64,000 nt of DNA. It comes from Promicromonospora soli (GTDB taxonomy: Bacteria; Actinomycetota; Actinomycetes; Actinomycetales; Cellulomonadaceae). Of this stretch, positions 33,168 to 40,091 are shown piece by piece (position 1 is the first letter of the stretch; each line of letters begins with the position of its first letter). The DNA lies in contig NZ_BNAS01000002.1 of NCBI RefSeq assembly GCF_014653785.1, forward strand, positions 244,756 through 308,755, in the 5' to 3' direction. The position numbers and the translations under genes were made by a program. The notes under the pieces were generated by a model, which did not search any database, had not been told where the DNA came from, and was given only the letters and a program-made list of their open reading frames with translations.

Positions 33168-34538
33168 TCAGACCCGCGCCTCGGCCATGGCGCCGCGGCC
33201 GTAGACGAACCAGGTGACGGCGGCCATGACCACGTACGCCCCGATGAACACGTACAGCGCCGGCACGAGCGACCCGTACACCGTGGTGGACATCGCGAAC
33301 CCGCGCGGGATCAGGAAGCCTCCGAACGCACCCACCGCACCGGCGATGCCGATGCAGCCGGCGGCGGCCTTCAGCGTGCCGCCCGAGACCCGGAAGACCG
33401 CCGGGATCATGCGGTAGACGGACCCGTTGCCGATGCCGGTAGCGACGAACAGCAGCAGGAAGGAGCCGAAGAACAGGGGGAAGCTGTGGGTGCCGAGCGC
33501 GTAGATCGCGCCGAGGGTACCGATCGTCATCACGGCGAAGGCTGCGATGGTGACGCGGACGCCGCCGATCTTGTCGGAGAGGATGCCGCCGAGCGGACGC
33601 GACACCGAGCCCACGAGGGCGCCCATGAACGCGATCGAGAGCGTCATCTCCGGGAACTGGCCCTTGAGCAGCGTCGGGAACGCGCCGGAGAACCCGATGA
33701 ACGAGCCGAAGGTGCCGATGTAGATGAACGAGATGATCCACGTGTGGCGGTCACGGACAGCGACGCCGAACGAGCGGGGGTCCGCCTTCGCGGTGGTGAG
33801 GTTGTCCATGTAGCGCCACGCCAGGAACGCGGCGAGCAGGATGAACGGGATGAAGATCAGGCCGGCACGCTCGAGCGAGACGCCCGCGGCCGTGACGATG
33901 ACGAGCGGCACCACGAGCTGCACGGCCGCCGTGCCGAGGTTGCCGCCGGCGGCGTTCCAGCCGAGCGCCGCACCCTTCTCCTTCTCCGGGTAGAAGAACG
34001 AGATGTTGGCCATCGACGAGGCGAAGTTGCCGCCGCCGAGGCCGGCGAGCGCCGCGACGCCGACCATCACCATGAAGGGGGTCTGCGGGTTCTGCACCAC
34101 GATGGCGAGCGCGCCGACCGGCAGCAGGAGCAGCAGCGCCGAGACGATCGTCCAGTTGCGGCCGCCGAAGACGGGCACCGCGAACGTGTAGGGGATGCGG
34201 AGCGTGGCACCGACGAGGCTCGGGACCGCGATGAGCCAGAACATCTGGTCGACGCTGAGCGTGAAGCCGGCGGCCGGCAGCTGCGGCACGACGATCGACC
34301 ACAGTGCCCAGGCGGCGAAGCCGAGGAACTCGGCGAAGATCGAGGCGATCAGGTTGCGGCGGGCGATGCGCTTGCCGCCGTCGTGCCAGAGGGTCGAGTC
34401 CTCGGGGTCCCAGTTCTCGATCCAGCGGCCGGTGTGGCGCTGGATGGCCGACGTCGGAGCCGCGGTCTCGGCAGCTGCCGAGGATGCGGTCCCGCTCGGA
34501 GCGGCGGTCTGGTCGTCGCGTGTGGTCGGAGTGGACAT
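33168..34538 (-). CDS. narK: NarK-type nitrate/nitrite MFS transporter
   Basis: 456 residues; ATG 34538 is preceded by GGGAGG. It has 12 predicted membrane helices and NNP-family nitrate signatures: GGGNFASSMANISFFYPEKEKGAALGWNAAGGNLG in the first half and GIGNGSVYRMIP with GAVGAFGGFLIPRGF in the second. The pre-helix segment WIENWDPEDSTLWHDGGKRIARRNL is also typical of actinobacterial NarK. It imports nitrate (and possibly exchanges nitrite) across the cell membrane. It is the first gene of the operon, so upstream sites control the whole nitrate pathway. Confidence 0.93.
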   Translation of the reverse strand: MSTPTTRDDQTAAPSGTASSAAAETAAPTSAIQRHTGRWIENWDPEDSTLWHDGGKRIARRNLIASIFAEFLGFAAWALWSIVVPQLPAAGFTLSVDQMFWLIAVPSLVGATLRIPYTFAVPVFGGRNWTIVSALLLLLPVGALAIVVQNPQTPFMVMVGVAALAGLGGGNFASSMANISFFYPEKEKGAALGWNAAGGNLGTAAVQLVVPLVIVTAAGVSLERAGLIFIPFILLAAFLAWRYMDNLTTAKADPRSFGVAVRDRHTWIISFIYIGTFGSFIGFSGAFPTLLKGQFPEMTLSIAFMGALVGSVSRPLGGILSDKIGGVRVTIAAFAVMTIGTLGAIYALGTHSFPLFFGSFLLLFVATGIGNGSVYRMIPAVFRVSGGTLKAAAGCIGIAGAVGAFGGFLIPRGFAMSTTVYGSLVPALYVFIGAYVVMAAVTWFVYGRGAMAEARV

Positions 34539-34657
34539 GTTTGTCCTCCCTAAATGGGGGGGTATGCCCGACGACGCCGGGCGTGCCCAGACCGACAGGT
34601 GCCGGATCCGGGGCCGGCCCGACGTCGGACCGACAAGGAGGAACCTAGGGAGAGGGT

Positions 34658-34696
34658 GTTTCATCGCCCAACAAAGAGCAGTTAATCGACCGTAAG
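34658..34696 (-). promoter_or_regulatory. GlnR-like binding region upstream of narK
   Basis: On the minus strand CTTAC, TTAAC, TTGTT and TGAAAC follow each other at 6-base spacings, resembling the actinomycete GlnR pattern of alternating gTnAC and GaAAc half-sites. It lies about 120 bases before narK, in an AT-richer stretch. GlnR control of nitrate genes is established in several actinomycetes; here it is inferred. Confidence 0.45.
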
Positions 34697-34751
34697 GAAG
34701 AACGCACAGCGCCCTGGGTCACACTGTGAGCGATTCCACTCGGTCGACTGG

Positions 34752-35141
34752 TCACACGACGGGGGTCAGGACCTCCACGCGGTTGCCCGCACCGTCGAAC
34801 GCGTGGAAGCGCTCGTAGCCGTCGAAGGTGTGGCGGTCCTTCCAGGTGATCTCGTACCCGAGCTCTTCGAGACGGGCGCCGATGGACTCGAGGTGGGCGA
34901 CGTCGTCGGCGACGAGGGCGGGGTGCGCCTTCCGGGCGGGAGTGAACGGGTCCTCGACTCCGACGTGGATCTCGGCGGTGGTGCGACCGTCCTCGTCGAA
35001 GTCACGGAACCAGCAGAGAGCCCGGCCCGCGAGCCCCTCGGGCCTGGGGACCTCGGTGAGGCCGAGTCCGTCGGCGTAGAAGCGGCGGGCGGCGTCCTCG
35101 CCTCCGGGCGGGCAGGTGACCTGCACGTGGTGAAGCCTCAT
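34752..35141 (-). CDS. VOC family (glyoxalase-like) protein
   Basis: 129 residues from ATG 35141, with GGGGAGGG nine bases upstream. It shows the paired beta-alpha-beta-beta-beta VOC fold: LHHVQVTCPPGGEDAARRFYADGLGLTEVPRP, then HVGVEDPFTPARKAHPALVADDV and the closing GNRVEVLTPV. Metal ligands H at the start, H in the middle and E near the end are present. It may be a dioxygenase, lyase or resistance protein; no substrate can be named. Palindromes at 35166-35179 and 35189-35216 lie in the promoter region shared with moeA. Confidence 0.88.
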   Translation of the reverse strand: MRLHHVQVTCPPGGEDAARRFYADGLGLTEVPRPEGLAGRALCWFRDFDEDGRTTAEIHVGVEDPFTPARKAHPALVADDVAHLESIGARLEELGYEITWKDRHTFDGYERFHAFDGAGNRVEVLTPVV

Positions 35142-35165
35142 AGCGGCAACCCTCCCCAGCCGATA

Positions 35166-35179
35166 TCTTGATGTCAAGA
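35166..35179. promoter_or_regulatory. Operator-like palindrome in the VOC-moeA intergenic region
   Basis: TCTTGATGTCAAGA has perfect 6-base arms around TG and lies 25 bases before the VOC gene start. The form resembles sites of MarR-type repressors in actinomycetes (from memory); no such regulator is encoded nearby. Confidence 0.5.
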
Positions 35180-35188
35180 GATTGCGCG

Positions 35189-35216
35189 CTCACAACGACC
35201 GACACAGCGTTGTGAG
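35189..35216. promoter_or_regulatory. Second operator-like inverted repeat, near the moeA promoter
   Basis: CTCACAACG (35189-35197) and CGTTGTGAG (35208-35216) are perfect 9-base arms around ten bases, centred about 58 bases before moeA. The half-sites are about one helical turn and a half apart, as for a dimeric regulator. The regulator is unknown. Confidence 0.5.
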
Positions 35217-35260
35217 ACACAGGAAATCCCGTTCGAACGCGGCTCGCCTAGCGTCGACTT

Positions 35261-36664
35261 ATGGAGTCCAGGTTGCGGAGCGTCACCGAGCACGTCGAGC
35301 GCGTGCTCGCGCTCGTCTCTCCGCTGCCTGTCGTCACGCTGGGCCTCGCGGACGCCGACGGATCGGTGCTCGCCGAGGACATGCACGCCGCCGTCTCCGT
35401 CCCGCCCTTCGACAGCGCCGCGATGGACGGGTACGCCGTGCGGCTGGCAGATCTCCCGCCCGGCGGCGGCTCGGTGACCCTCGACGTGACAGGCGACGTC
35501 GCCGCCGGCCCGAGCGATGTCGCGAGCGATGTCACTAGCGATGTCACTAGCGATGGTCCGGGCTATATGGCTGGGATCGGGCCGGGGCAGGCCGTGCGGA
35601 TCATGACCGGCGCCCCGCTCCCGCCGGGCGCGGACGCCGTGATCCCCGTCGAGCACACCTCGACCGGCGGGTTCGTCGCCGGCGCACCCCGCGCAGAGGT
35701 TTCGGTGACTCTGGCCCGGCGGCAACGGCCGCACGTCCGGCGCGCCGGCGAGGACGTCCGCGCGGGACAGCTCCTCGCGCACGCCGGGACCGAGGTGACG
35801 GCGGCGCTGGTGGGCGCGCTCGCGGCGTCGGGCACGGTGCGCGTTCCTGTCCGACGGCGTCCGCTGGTCGCCGTCATCTCCACCGGTTCCGAGCTGGTGC
35901 CGGTCGGCGGGGCGCTCGGGCCGGGGCAGATCACGGACTCCAACGGGCCGATGCTCGCGGCAGCCGCCCGCGCGGCCGGGGCCGACGTCGTACGGCTCGG
36001 GCCGGCCTCCGACGACCCCGCTGCCCTCCGCGCGGCGCTCGACGACGCCGTCCTCGACGGACCTGCTGCTAGGGGCGGTCCTGCTGCCGGGGGCGGGCCG
36101 CCCGTCGACCTGATAGTCACCGCCGGGGGCGTATCGGCCGGCGCCGCGGACGTGGTGCGGGAGGTCCTGGCGGCGCCGTCCTCCGCGGGCGAGGACGACG
36201 GCGGAGCGACTGACGTCGACGTCGCCACCGTGGCCATGTCCCCCGGCAAGCCTCAGGCGCTGGCTCGCTGGCGCGGCGTGCCGTGGCTCGCGCTGCCGGG
36301 CAACCCGGTGGGGGCGTACGCGTCGTTCGAGCTGTTCGCGCGCCCGGCGATCGACCGGCTCCGGGGGCTGGGGGTCGCTGGGGAAGGCTCACCCGGCCGA
36401 GGAGGTAACGCAGAGCTAGCAATGCTCCCTCAGCGTTACCCCCTCGGCCGGGTATGCCGTTCCCTCCCGGCCGCCGTGGCATGGTCGAGCCCGGCGGGCA
36501 AGCTCCAGGTGCTCCCGGTACGGGTGTCCGACGGCGCCGCCGAGCCCTGCGGCTCGCACCACGCCCTCTCCGCGCTCGCGACGGCCGACGGCCTGGCCCT
36601 CGTCCCGCCCGACGTCGAGAAGGTGCGCGCCGGCGACCTCGTCCAGGTGCTGATGTTGCGATGA
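35261..36664 (+). CDS. moeA: Molybdopterin molybdotransferase
   Basis: 467 residues. The MoeA/Glp signatures are present: PPFDSAAMDGYAVR, TGAPLPPGADAVIP, GSELVP with ITDSNGPMLAAA, TAGGVSAGAADVV and LPGNPVGAYASFELF. It inserts molybdate into adenylylated molybdopterin, the cofactor of the neighbouring nitrate reductase. Two oddities are seen. A 12-base tandem repeat (35513-35556) gives SDVASDVTSDVTSD in the substrate domain. The C-terminal domain holds a 21-residue insert (GRGGNAELAMLPQRYPLGR) encoded by a family 2 palindromic element, in frame. mobA overlaps its stop by ATGA. Confidence 0.95.
   Translation: MESRLRSVTEHVERVLALVSPLPVVTLGLADADGSVLAEDMHAAVSVPPFDSAAMDGYAVRLADLPPGGGSVTLDVTGDVAAGPSDVASDVTSDVTSDGPGYMAGIGPGQAVRIMTGAPLPPGADAVIPVEHTSTGGFVAGAPRAEVSVTLARRQRPHVRRAGEDVRAGQLLAHAGTEVTAALVGALAASGTVRVPVRRRPLVAVISTGSELVPVGGALGPGQITDSNGPMLAAAARAAGADVVRLGPASDDPAALRAALDDAVLDGPAARGGPAAGGGPPVDLIVTAGGVSAGAADVVREVLAAPSSAGEDDGGATDVDVATVAMSPGKPQALARWRGVPWLALPGNPVGAYASFELFARPAIDRLRGLGVAGEGSPGRGGNAELAMLPQRYPLGRVCRSLPAAVAWSSPAGKLQVLPVRVSDGAAEPCGSHHALSALATADGLALVPPDVEKVRAGDLVQVLMLR
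35513..35556 (+). repeat. 12-base tandem repeat in moeA
   Basis: Three full units of AGCGATGTCRCK and part of a fourth encode SDVA/SDVT repeats. Because the unit is a multiple of three, length changes keep the frame. Confidence 0.85.
36391..36453. repeat. Palindromic element family 2, in-frame copy in moeA
   Basis: Arms 36391-36415 and 36429-36453 pair over 25 bases with two mismatches around a 13-base loop with CAATGCT. The inner arms (GGTAACGC and its complement) and the loop match the intergenic copy at 29027-29083. The element is 63 bases, 21 codons, and keeps moeA open. Confidence 0.85.
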
Positions 36665-37311
36665 CCGCACGGATGCCCGAGATCGTGTACGACGCCGTGG
36701 TGCTGGCCGGCGGCCGGGCCTCCCGCCTGGACGGCACGTCCAAGGCCGGCCTCGTCGTCGAGGGCGCGCGGCTGCTCGACCGCGCGCTCGCGGCGAGCGC
36801 GCGGGCACGTCGAGTCGTGGTGGTGGGCCCGCCGGAGCTGGCGGGTGCGCTCCCGGTCTCGGATCCGGCGTCGGGCTATGCGGGCCCGGCGCCCGGCCTC
36901 ACCAGGGAGGACCCACCGTTCGGCGGGCCCGTCGCGGGTCTCGCCGCCGGCCTGCGCGCCCTGCCGGACTCGGGTGCGCCGTGGGTGCTGCTCCTCGCCG
37001 TGGACGTGCCGCGCGCGGCCAGGGCGATCGCCCTCCTGGAGGACGCGGTCTCCCGCGCACCGGTGGACGGTGCCTACCTGGTGCGCGACGGTCGGGCCCA
37101 GTGGCTGGTCGGGCTGTACCGCCGCGCGGCACTCGACGCCGCCCTCGACGGCATCGAGACCGACGGGGCGCCGATGAAGCACCTGGTCGGCGCGCTCCGC
37201 TGCGTCGAGGTCCCGGACCGGGCAGGCTGGAGCGACGACATCGACACCCCCGCCGACGCGGCCCGCCTGGGCGCGCGCGTCGCCGGAAGGGGAGCCGACC
37301 GAGACCGCTGA
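36661..37311 (+). CDS. mobA: Molybdenum cofactor guanylyltransferase
   Basis: 216 residues, starting in the moeA stop (ATGA). It has the nucleotidyltransferase start VVLAGGRASRLDGTSKAGLVVEG, the central GGPVAGLAAGLRAL and LLAVDVPRAA (metal Asp), and a C-terminal WSDDIDTPADAARLG typical of MobA. It would add GMP to Mo-molybdopterin. The usual D of the GxDKA motif is Ser here (GTSKA), so the nucleotide loop is slightly divergent. Linked to moeA and DUF6457, as often in actinomycetes. Confidence 0.88.
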   Translation: MTARMPEIVYDAVVLAGGRASRLDGTSKAGLVVEGARLLDRALAASARARRVVVVGPPELAGALPVSDPASGYAGPAPGLTREDPPFGGPVAGLAAGLRALPDSGAPWVLLLAVDVPRAARAIALLEDAVSRAPVDGAYLVRDGRAQWLVGLYRRAALDAALDGIETDGAPMKHLVGALRCVEVPDRAGWSDDIDTPADAARLGARVAGRGADRDR

Positions 37312-37339
37312 CCGGCGAAGACCGGCGAAAGGACACGAG

Positions 37340-37600
37340 ATGGCAGAGCTCGACAGCTGGGTGGAGGCCCTGGAGGCCGAGCTCGGCCTTCCCCCCGGGA
37401 CGGTCGACGTCGGTGCGGTGCTCGACCTCGCCCGCGACGCCGCGCACGCCGTCGCCCGGCCGGCCGCGCCGGTCACCACGTACGCGGTGGGCTACGCGGA
37501 AGGTCTCGCCGCGGCGAGGGACCTGGCCACGACCGCGCGGAAAGGGCCGGACGCCGCGGAGAAGGCGAGCGACCTCGCGGCGCGCTGGGTCACCGACTGA
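37340..37600 (+). CDS. DUF6457 domain protein of the molybdenum-cofactor cluster
   Basis: 86 residues, with AAGGA before the ATG. The sequence (LDSWVEALEAELGLPPGTVDVGAVLDLARDAAHAVARPAAPVTTYAVGYAEGLAAA) matches the small helical DUF6457 proteins commonly found beside mobA/moeA. The function is unknown; a helper role in cofactor synthesis is inferred from the context. Confidence 0.85.
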   Translation: MAELDSWVEALEAELGLPPGTVDVGAVLDLARDAAHAVARPAAPVTTYAVGYAEGLAAARDLATTARKGPDAAEKASDLAARWVTD

Positions 37601-37748
37601 CCGGCTCGGTCGCGTCGGAGTCGGAGTCGGCGTCGGCCGGGGTGCCCGCCGGACGGGCCGCCCGCCGCGCGACGGCCGCGCAGCCCGCCCCGACCAGGAG
37701 CGCCGCCGCCGTCGTGCCGAGCGCCCAGGCCATCTGCTGGAGCTGCAT
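37590..37748 (-). CDS. Possible small membrane protein
   Basis: 52 residues from ATG 37748. One hydrophobic segment (MAWALGTTAAALLVGAGCAAVARRAARP) is followed by an acidic tail with DADSDSDATE. It overlaps the DUF6457 3' end by 11 bases, tail to tail. No family is recognised. The hydrophobic helix followed by Arg residues is a reasonable membrane anchor, but the ORF is short and may not be translated. Confidence 0.35.
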   Translation of the reverse strand: MQLQQMAWALGTTAAALLVGAGCAAVARRAARPAGTPADADSDSDATEPVSR

Positions 37749-37805
37749 CAGCGCCGCGATGACCGCACGGATCGGATGTCAGAGTCCCGGCCTATCGTGG
37801 GGCGC

Positions 37806-38354
37806 ATGGCCCAGAACAGCCTGGAGTTTGCTGTGATCCCCACGGCGATCGGCGAGTGCGCGCTCGTGTGGAACGAGAGCGCGGAGATCGTCGGATCGAC
37901 CCTGCCCCACGGCAGCGCCGACCAGGTGCGGGGCGCCGTGCGCGGCTGGTACCCGGGCGCCGTCGAGGCATCGCCCGCCCCCGTCGCACCGGCCGTCGCC
38001 GCGATGACGCGCCTGCTCGACGACGGCGTCGGGGACCTCGCGCAGATCCCCTTGGACATGAGCGCCGCCCCTGACTTCGACCGTCGCGTGTACGAGGTCG
38101 TGCGCGCGATCCCGCCCGGCGAGACGCGCACGTACGGCGAGGTCGCGGCCGCGCTGGGCGCACCCGGAGCGGCTCAGGCCGTGGGGCAGGCCATGGGCCG
38201 CAACCCGTTCCCGCCGATCGTGCCGTGCCACCGCGTGCTGGCGGCGGGCCGCCGCATCGGCGGGTTCTCTGCCCGCGGCGGCCCGCGCACCAAGCTGCGC
38301 ATGCTGGAGAACGAGGGCGTCTACCTGAAGCAGCCCACACTCTTCGACCTGTGA
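37806..38354 (+). CDS. ogt: Methylated-DNA--protein-cysteine methyltransferase
   Basis: 182 residues. The C-terminal domain has the HTH and active site: FDRRVYEVVRAIPPGETRTYGEVAAALGAPGAAQAVGQAMGRNPFPPIVPCHRVL, where PCHRV holds the acceptor Cys, then GGFSARGGPRTKLRMLENEG. The N-terminal ~85 residues are the usual non-catalytic domain. It removes O6-alkyl groups from guanine in a single suicide reaction. It appears to be a single gene. Confidence 0.95.
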   Translation: MAQNSLEFAVIPTAIGECALVWNESAEIVGSTLPHGSADQVRGAVRGWYPGAVEASPAPVAPAVAAMTRLLDDGVGDLAQIPLDMSAAPDFDRRVYEVVRAIPPGETRTYGEVAAALGAPGAAQAVGQAMGRNPFPPIVPCHRVLAAGRRIGGFSARGGPRTKLRMLENEGVYLKQPTLFDL

Positions 38355-38375
38355 GCAGCCCAACGGTGCCTCTAT

Positions 38376-38387
38376 CTCATATATGAG
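38376..38387. promoter_or_regulatory. Palindrome overlapping the start of the XRE-MurA gene
   Basis: CTCATATATGAG is a perfect 12-base palindrome that contains the ATG at 38383-38385. In this GC-rich region such an AT-rich palindrome stands out. It could be the operator for the protein's own XRE domain, or part of a -10 element with translation starting at GTG 38401. Confidence 0.45.
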
Positions 38388-39963
38388 TTACGGTCCTACC
38401 GTGACTATCGCCAGCACAGAACGCCCACTGACCGGATCGATCCCCGCCGTGGACGCTGCCCAGGTAGGTGCCCTGGTCCGAGGAGCCCGGCAACACCGCG
38501 GGCTCACCCAGGCACAGCTCGCCGAGCGGCTCAACACGAGCCAGAGCGCCGTGCACCGCATCGAGCAGGGTGCGCAGAATCTCAGCCTTGAGATGATCGG
38601 CCGCATCAGCGCCGCCCTCGACTCCGAGCTGATCACCGTCGGCGCGCCCAAGCGCACGCACCTGCGCGTCGAGGGCGGGCACCAGCTCTCGGGCCGGATC
38701 GAGGTGAACTCGTCCAAGAACGGCGCAGTGGCCCTGCTGTGCGCTTCGCTGCTCAACCACGGTCGGACGGTGCTGCGAAACGTCGCCCGGATCGTCGAGG
38801 TGGATCGCATCCTCGACGTGCTCCGCTCCATCGGGGTGCGCGCCACGTGGGCGCCGAACGGGCGTGATCTCGAGATCGTCCGGCCCGAGTCGCTCGACCT
38901 GGCTGCCATCGACGTCGACGCAGCTGTCCGGACGCGTTCGATCATCATGTTCTTCGGTCCGCTGCTGGGGCTCGAGCCGGCCTTCGAGCTTCCGTATGCC
39001 GGTGGCTGCGACCTCGGCACCCGCACCGTCGAGCCGCACATGATCGCGCTGCGCCGGTTCGGGCTCGACGTCACCGCCACGGCCGGCCACTACCAGGCGC
39101 GGGTCACGCCCGGCAGCGGCGACCTGTCGATCGTCCTCACCGAGCGGGGCGACACCGTGACCGAGAACGCGCTGATGGCGGCCGCGGGCCGCGACGGTGT
39201 GACCACGCTCCGGAACGCCAGCCCCAACTACATGGTCCAGGACCTGTGCTTCTACCTCGAGCAGCTGGGCGTGCGGATCGAAGGCATCGGCACGACCACT
39301 CTGCGTGTCCAGGGCCGCACCAGGTTCGAGAACGACGTCGAGTACACGGTCTCCGAGGACCCGGTCGAGGCGATGAGCCTCCTGACGGCCGGCATCGTGA
39401 CCGGATCCGAGATCACCGTCGCGCGGGTGCCGATCGAGTTCATGGAGATCGAGCTCGCCACGCTCGCCGAGATGGGCCAGGAGTACACCTTGAGCCCGGA
39501 GTACGTGGCCTACAACGGGCGCACCCGGCTGGTCGACGTCACCGTCCACCCGAGTGAGCTGCGCGCGCCGATCGACAAGATCCACTCGATGCCGTTCCCC
39601 GGCCTGAACATCGACAACCTGCCGTTCTTCGCCGTGATCGCGGCTCGTGCAACCGGCAGCACGCTCATCCACGACTGGGTCTACGAGAACCGGGCCATCC
39701 ATCTCACCGACCTCACCCGCCTCGGCGCGGACGTGCGACTCATGGACGCCCACCGGCTCCAGGTCAACGGCCCGACGCGCTGGCGCGGCGCCGAGGTGAG
39801 CTGCCCGCCGGCCCTGCGGCCGGCCGTGGTCATCCTCCTCGGGATGCTCGCGTCCACCGGGACGTCGGTACTGCGCGACGTCGACATCATCGCCCGCGGT
39901 TACGAGCAGCTGGCCGAACGCCTCATCGAGCTCGGCGCGCGGATCGAGACCTTCCGCGACTGA
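38383..39963 (+). CDS. XRE DNA-binding domain fused to a MurA-like enolpyruvyl transferase
   Basis: 526 residues; ATG 38383 is used, GTG 38401 is an alternative and would still keep the XRE part. Residues ~25-85 are an XRE-type HTH (VGALVRGARQHRGLTQAQLAERLNTSQSAVHRIEQGAQNLSLEMIGRISAAL). Residues ~90-526 follow UDP-GlcNAc 1-carboxyvinyltransferase: SGRIEVNSSKNGAVALL (Lys-Asn pair), PYAGGCDLGTRTVEPH with the active-site Cys near residue 208, and ATGSTLIHDWVYENR. Where MurA has the catalytic Asp in FPTD, this protein reads MPFPGLNIDN, so the Asp is missing or shifted. It may be a regulator derived from MurA, or a transferase with another role; a standard MurA is expected elsewhere in the genome. 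Confidence 0.85.
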   Translation: MSYGPTVTIASTERPLTGSIPAVDAAQVGALVRGARQHRGLTQAQLAERLNTSQSAVHRIEQGAQNLSLEMIGRISAALDSELITVGAPKRTHLRVEGGHQLSGRIEVNSSKNGAVALLCASLLNHGRTVLRNVARIVEVDRILDVLRSIGVRATWAPNGRDLEIVRPESLDLAAIDVDAAVRTRSIIMFFGPLLGLEPAFELPYAGGCDLGTRTVEPHMIALRRFGLDVTATAGHYQARVTPGSGDLSIVLTERGDTVTENALMAAAGRDGVTTLRNASPNYMVQDLCFYLEQLGVRIEGIGTTTLRVQGRTRFENDVEYTVSEDPVEAMSLLTAGIVTGSEITVARVPIEFMEIELATLAEMGQEYTLSPEYVAYNGRTRLVDVTVHPSELRAPIDKIHSMPFPGLNIDNLPFFAVIAARATGSTLIHDWVYENRAIHLTDLTRLGADVRLMDAHRLQVNGPTRWRGAEVSCPPALRPAVVILLGMLASTGTSVLRDVDIIARGYEQLAERLIELGARIETFRD

Positions 39964-39990
39964 GCTGGTCCGCCGGCCGCTGACCGACCG

Positions 39991-40034
39991 CCAGCTGACC
40001 GGGGCGACTCATGTGGGTCGCTCCGGTCAGCTGG
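39991..40034. terminator. Hairpin between convergent genes
   Basis: Arms 39991-40008 and 40017-40034 pair over 18 bases with one G-T type mismatch (CCAGCTGACCGGRGCGAC) around eight bases. It lies between the XRE-MurA gene and the oppositely oriented secreted-protein gene. Confidence 0.7.
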
Positions 40035-40091
40035 CCGAGCCCGATCTTGAGGACGGGATCCGACGTCCGCGGACAGTCGGGCCAGGCACGT

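Noticed and set aside
37642-37836. Plus-strand ORF between the DUF6457 and ogt genes
   Set aside because: Low-complexity Ala/Arg composition, overlaps the ogt start and has no ribosome site; the opposite-strand 52-residue ORF is slightly more plausible.
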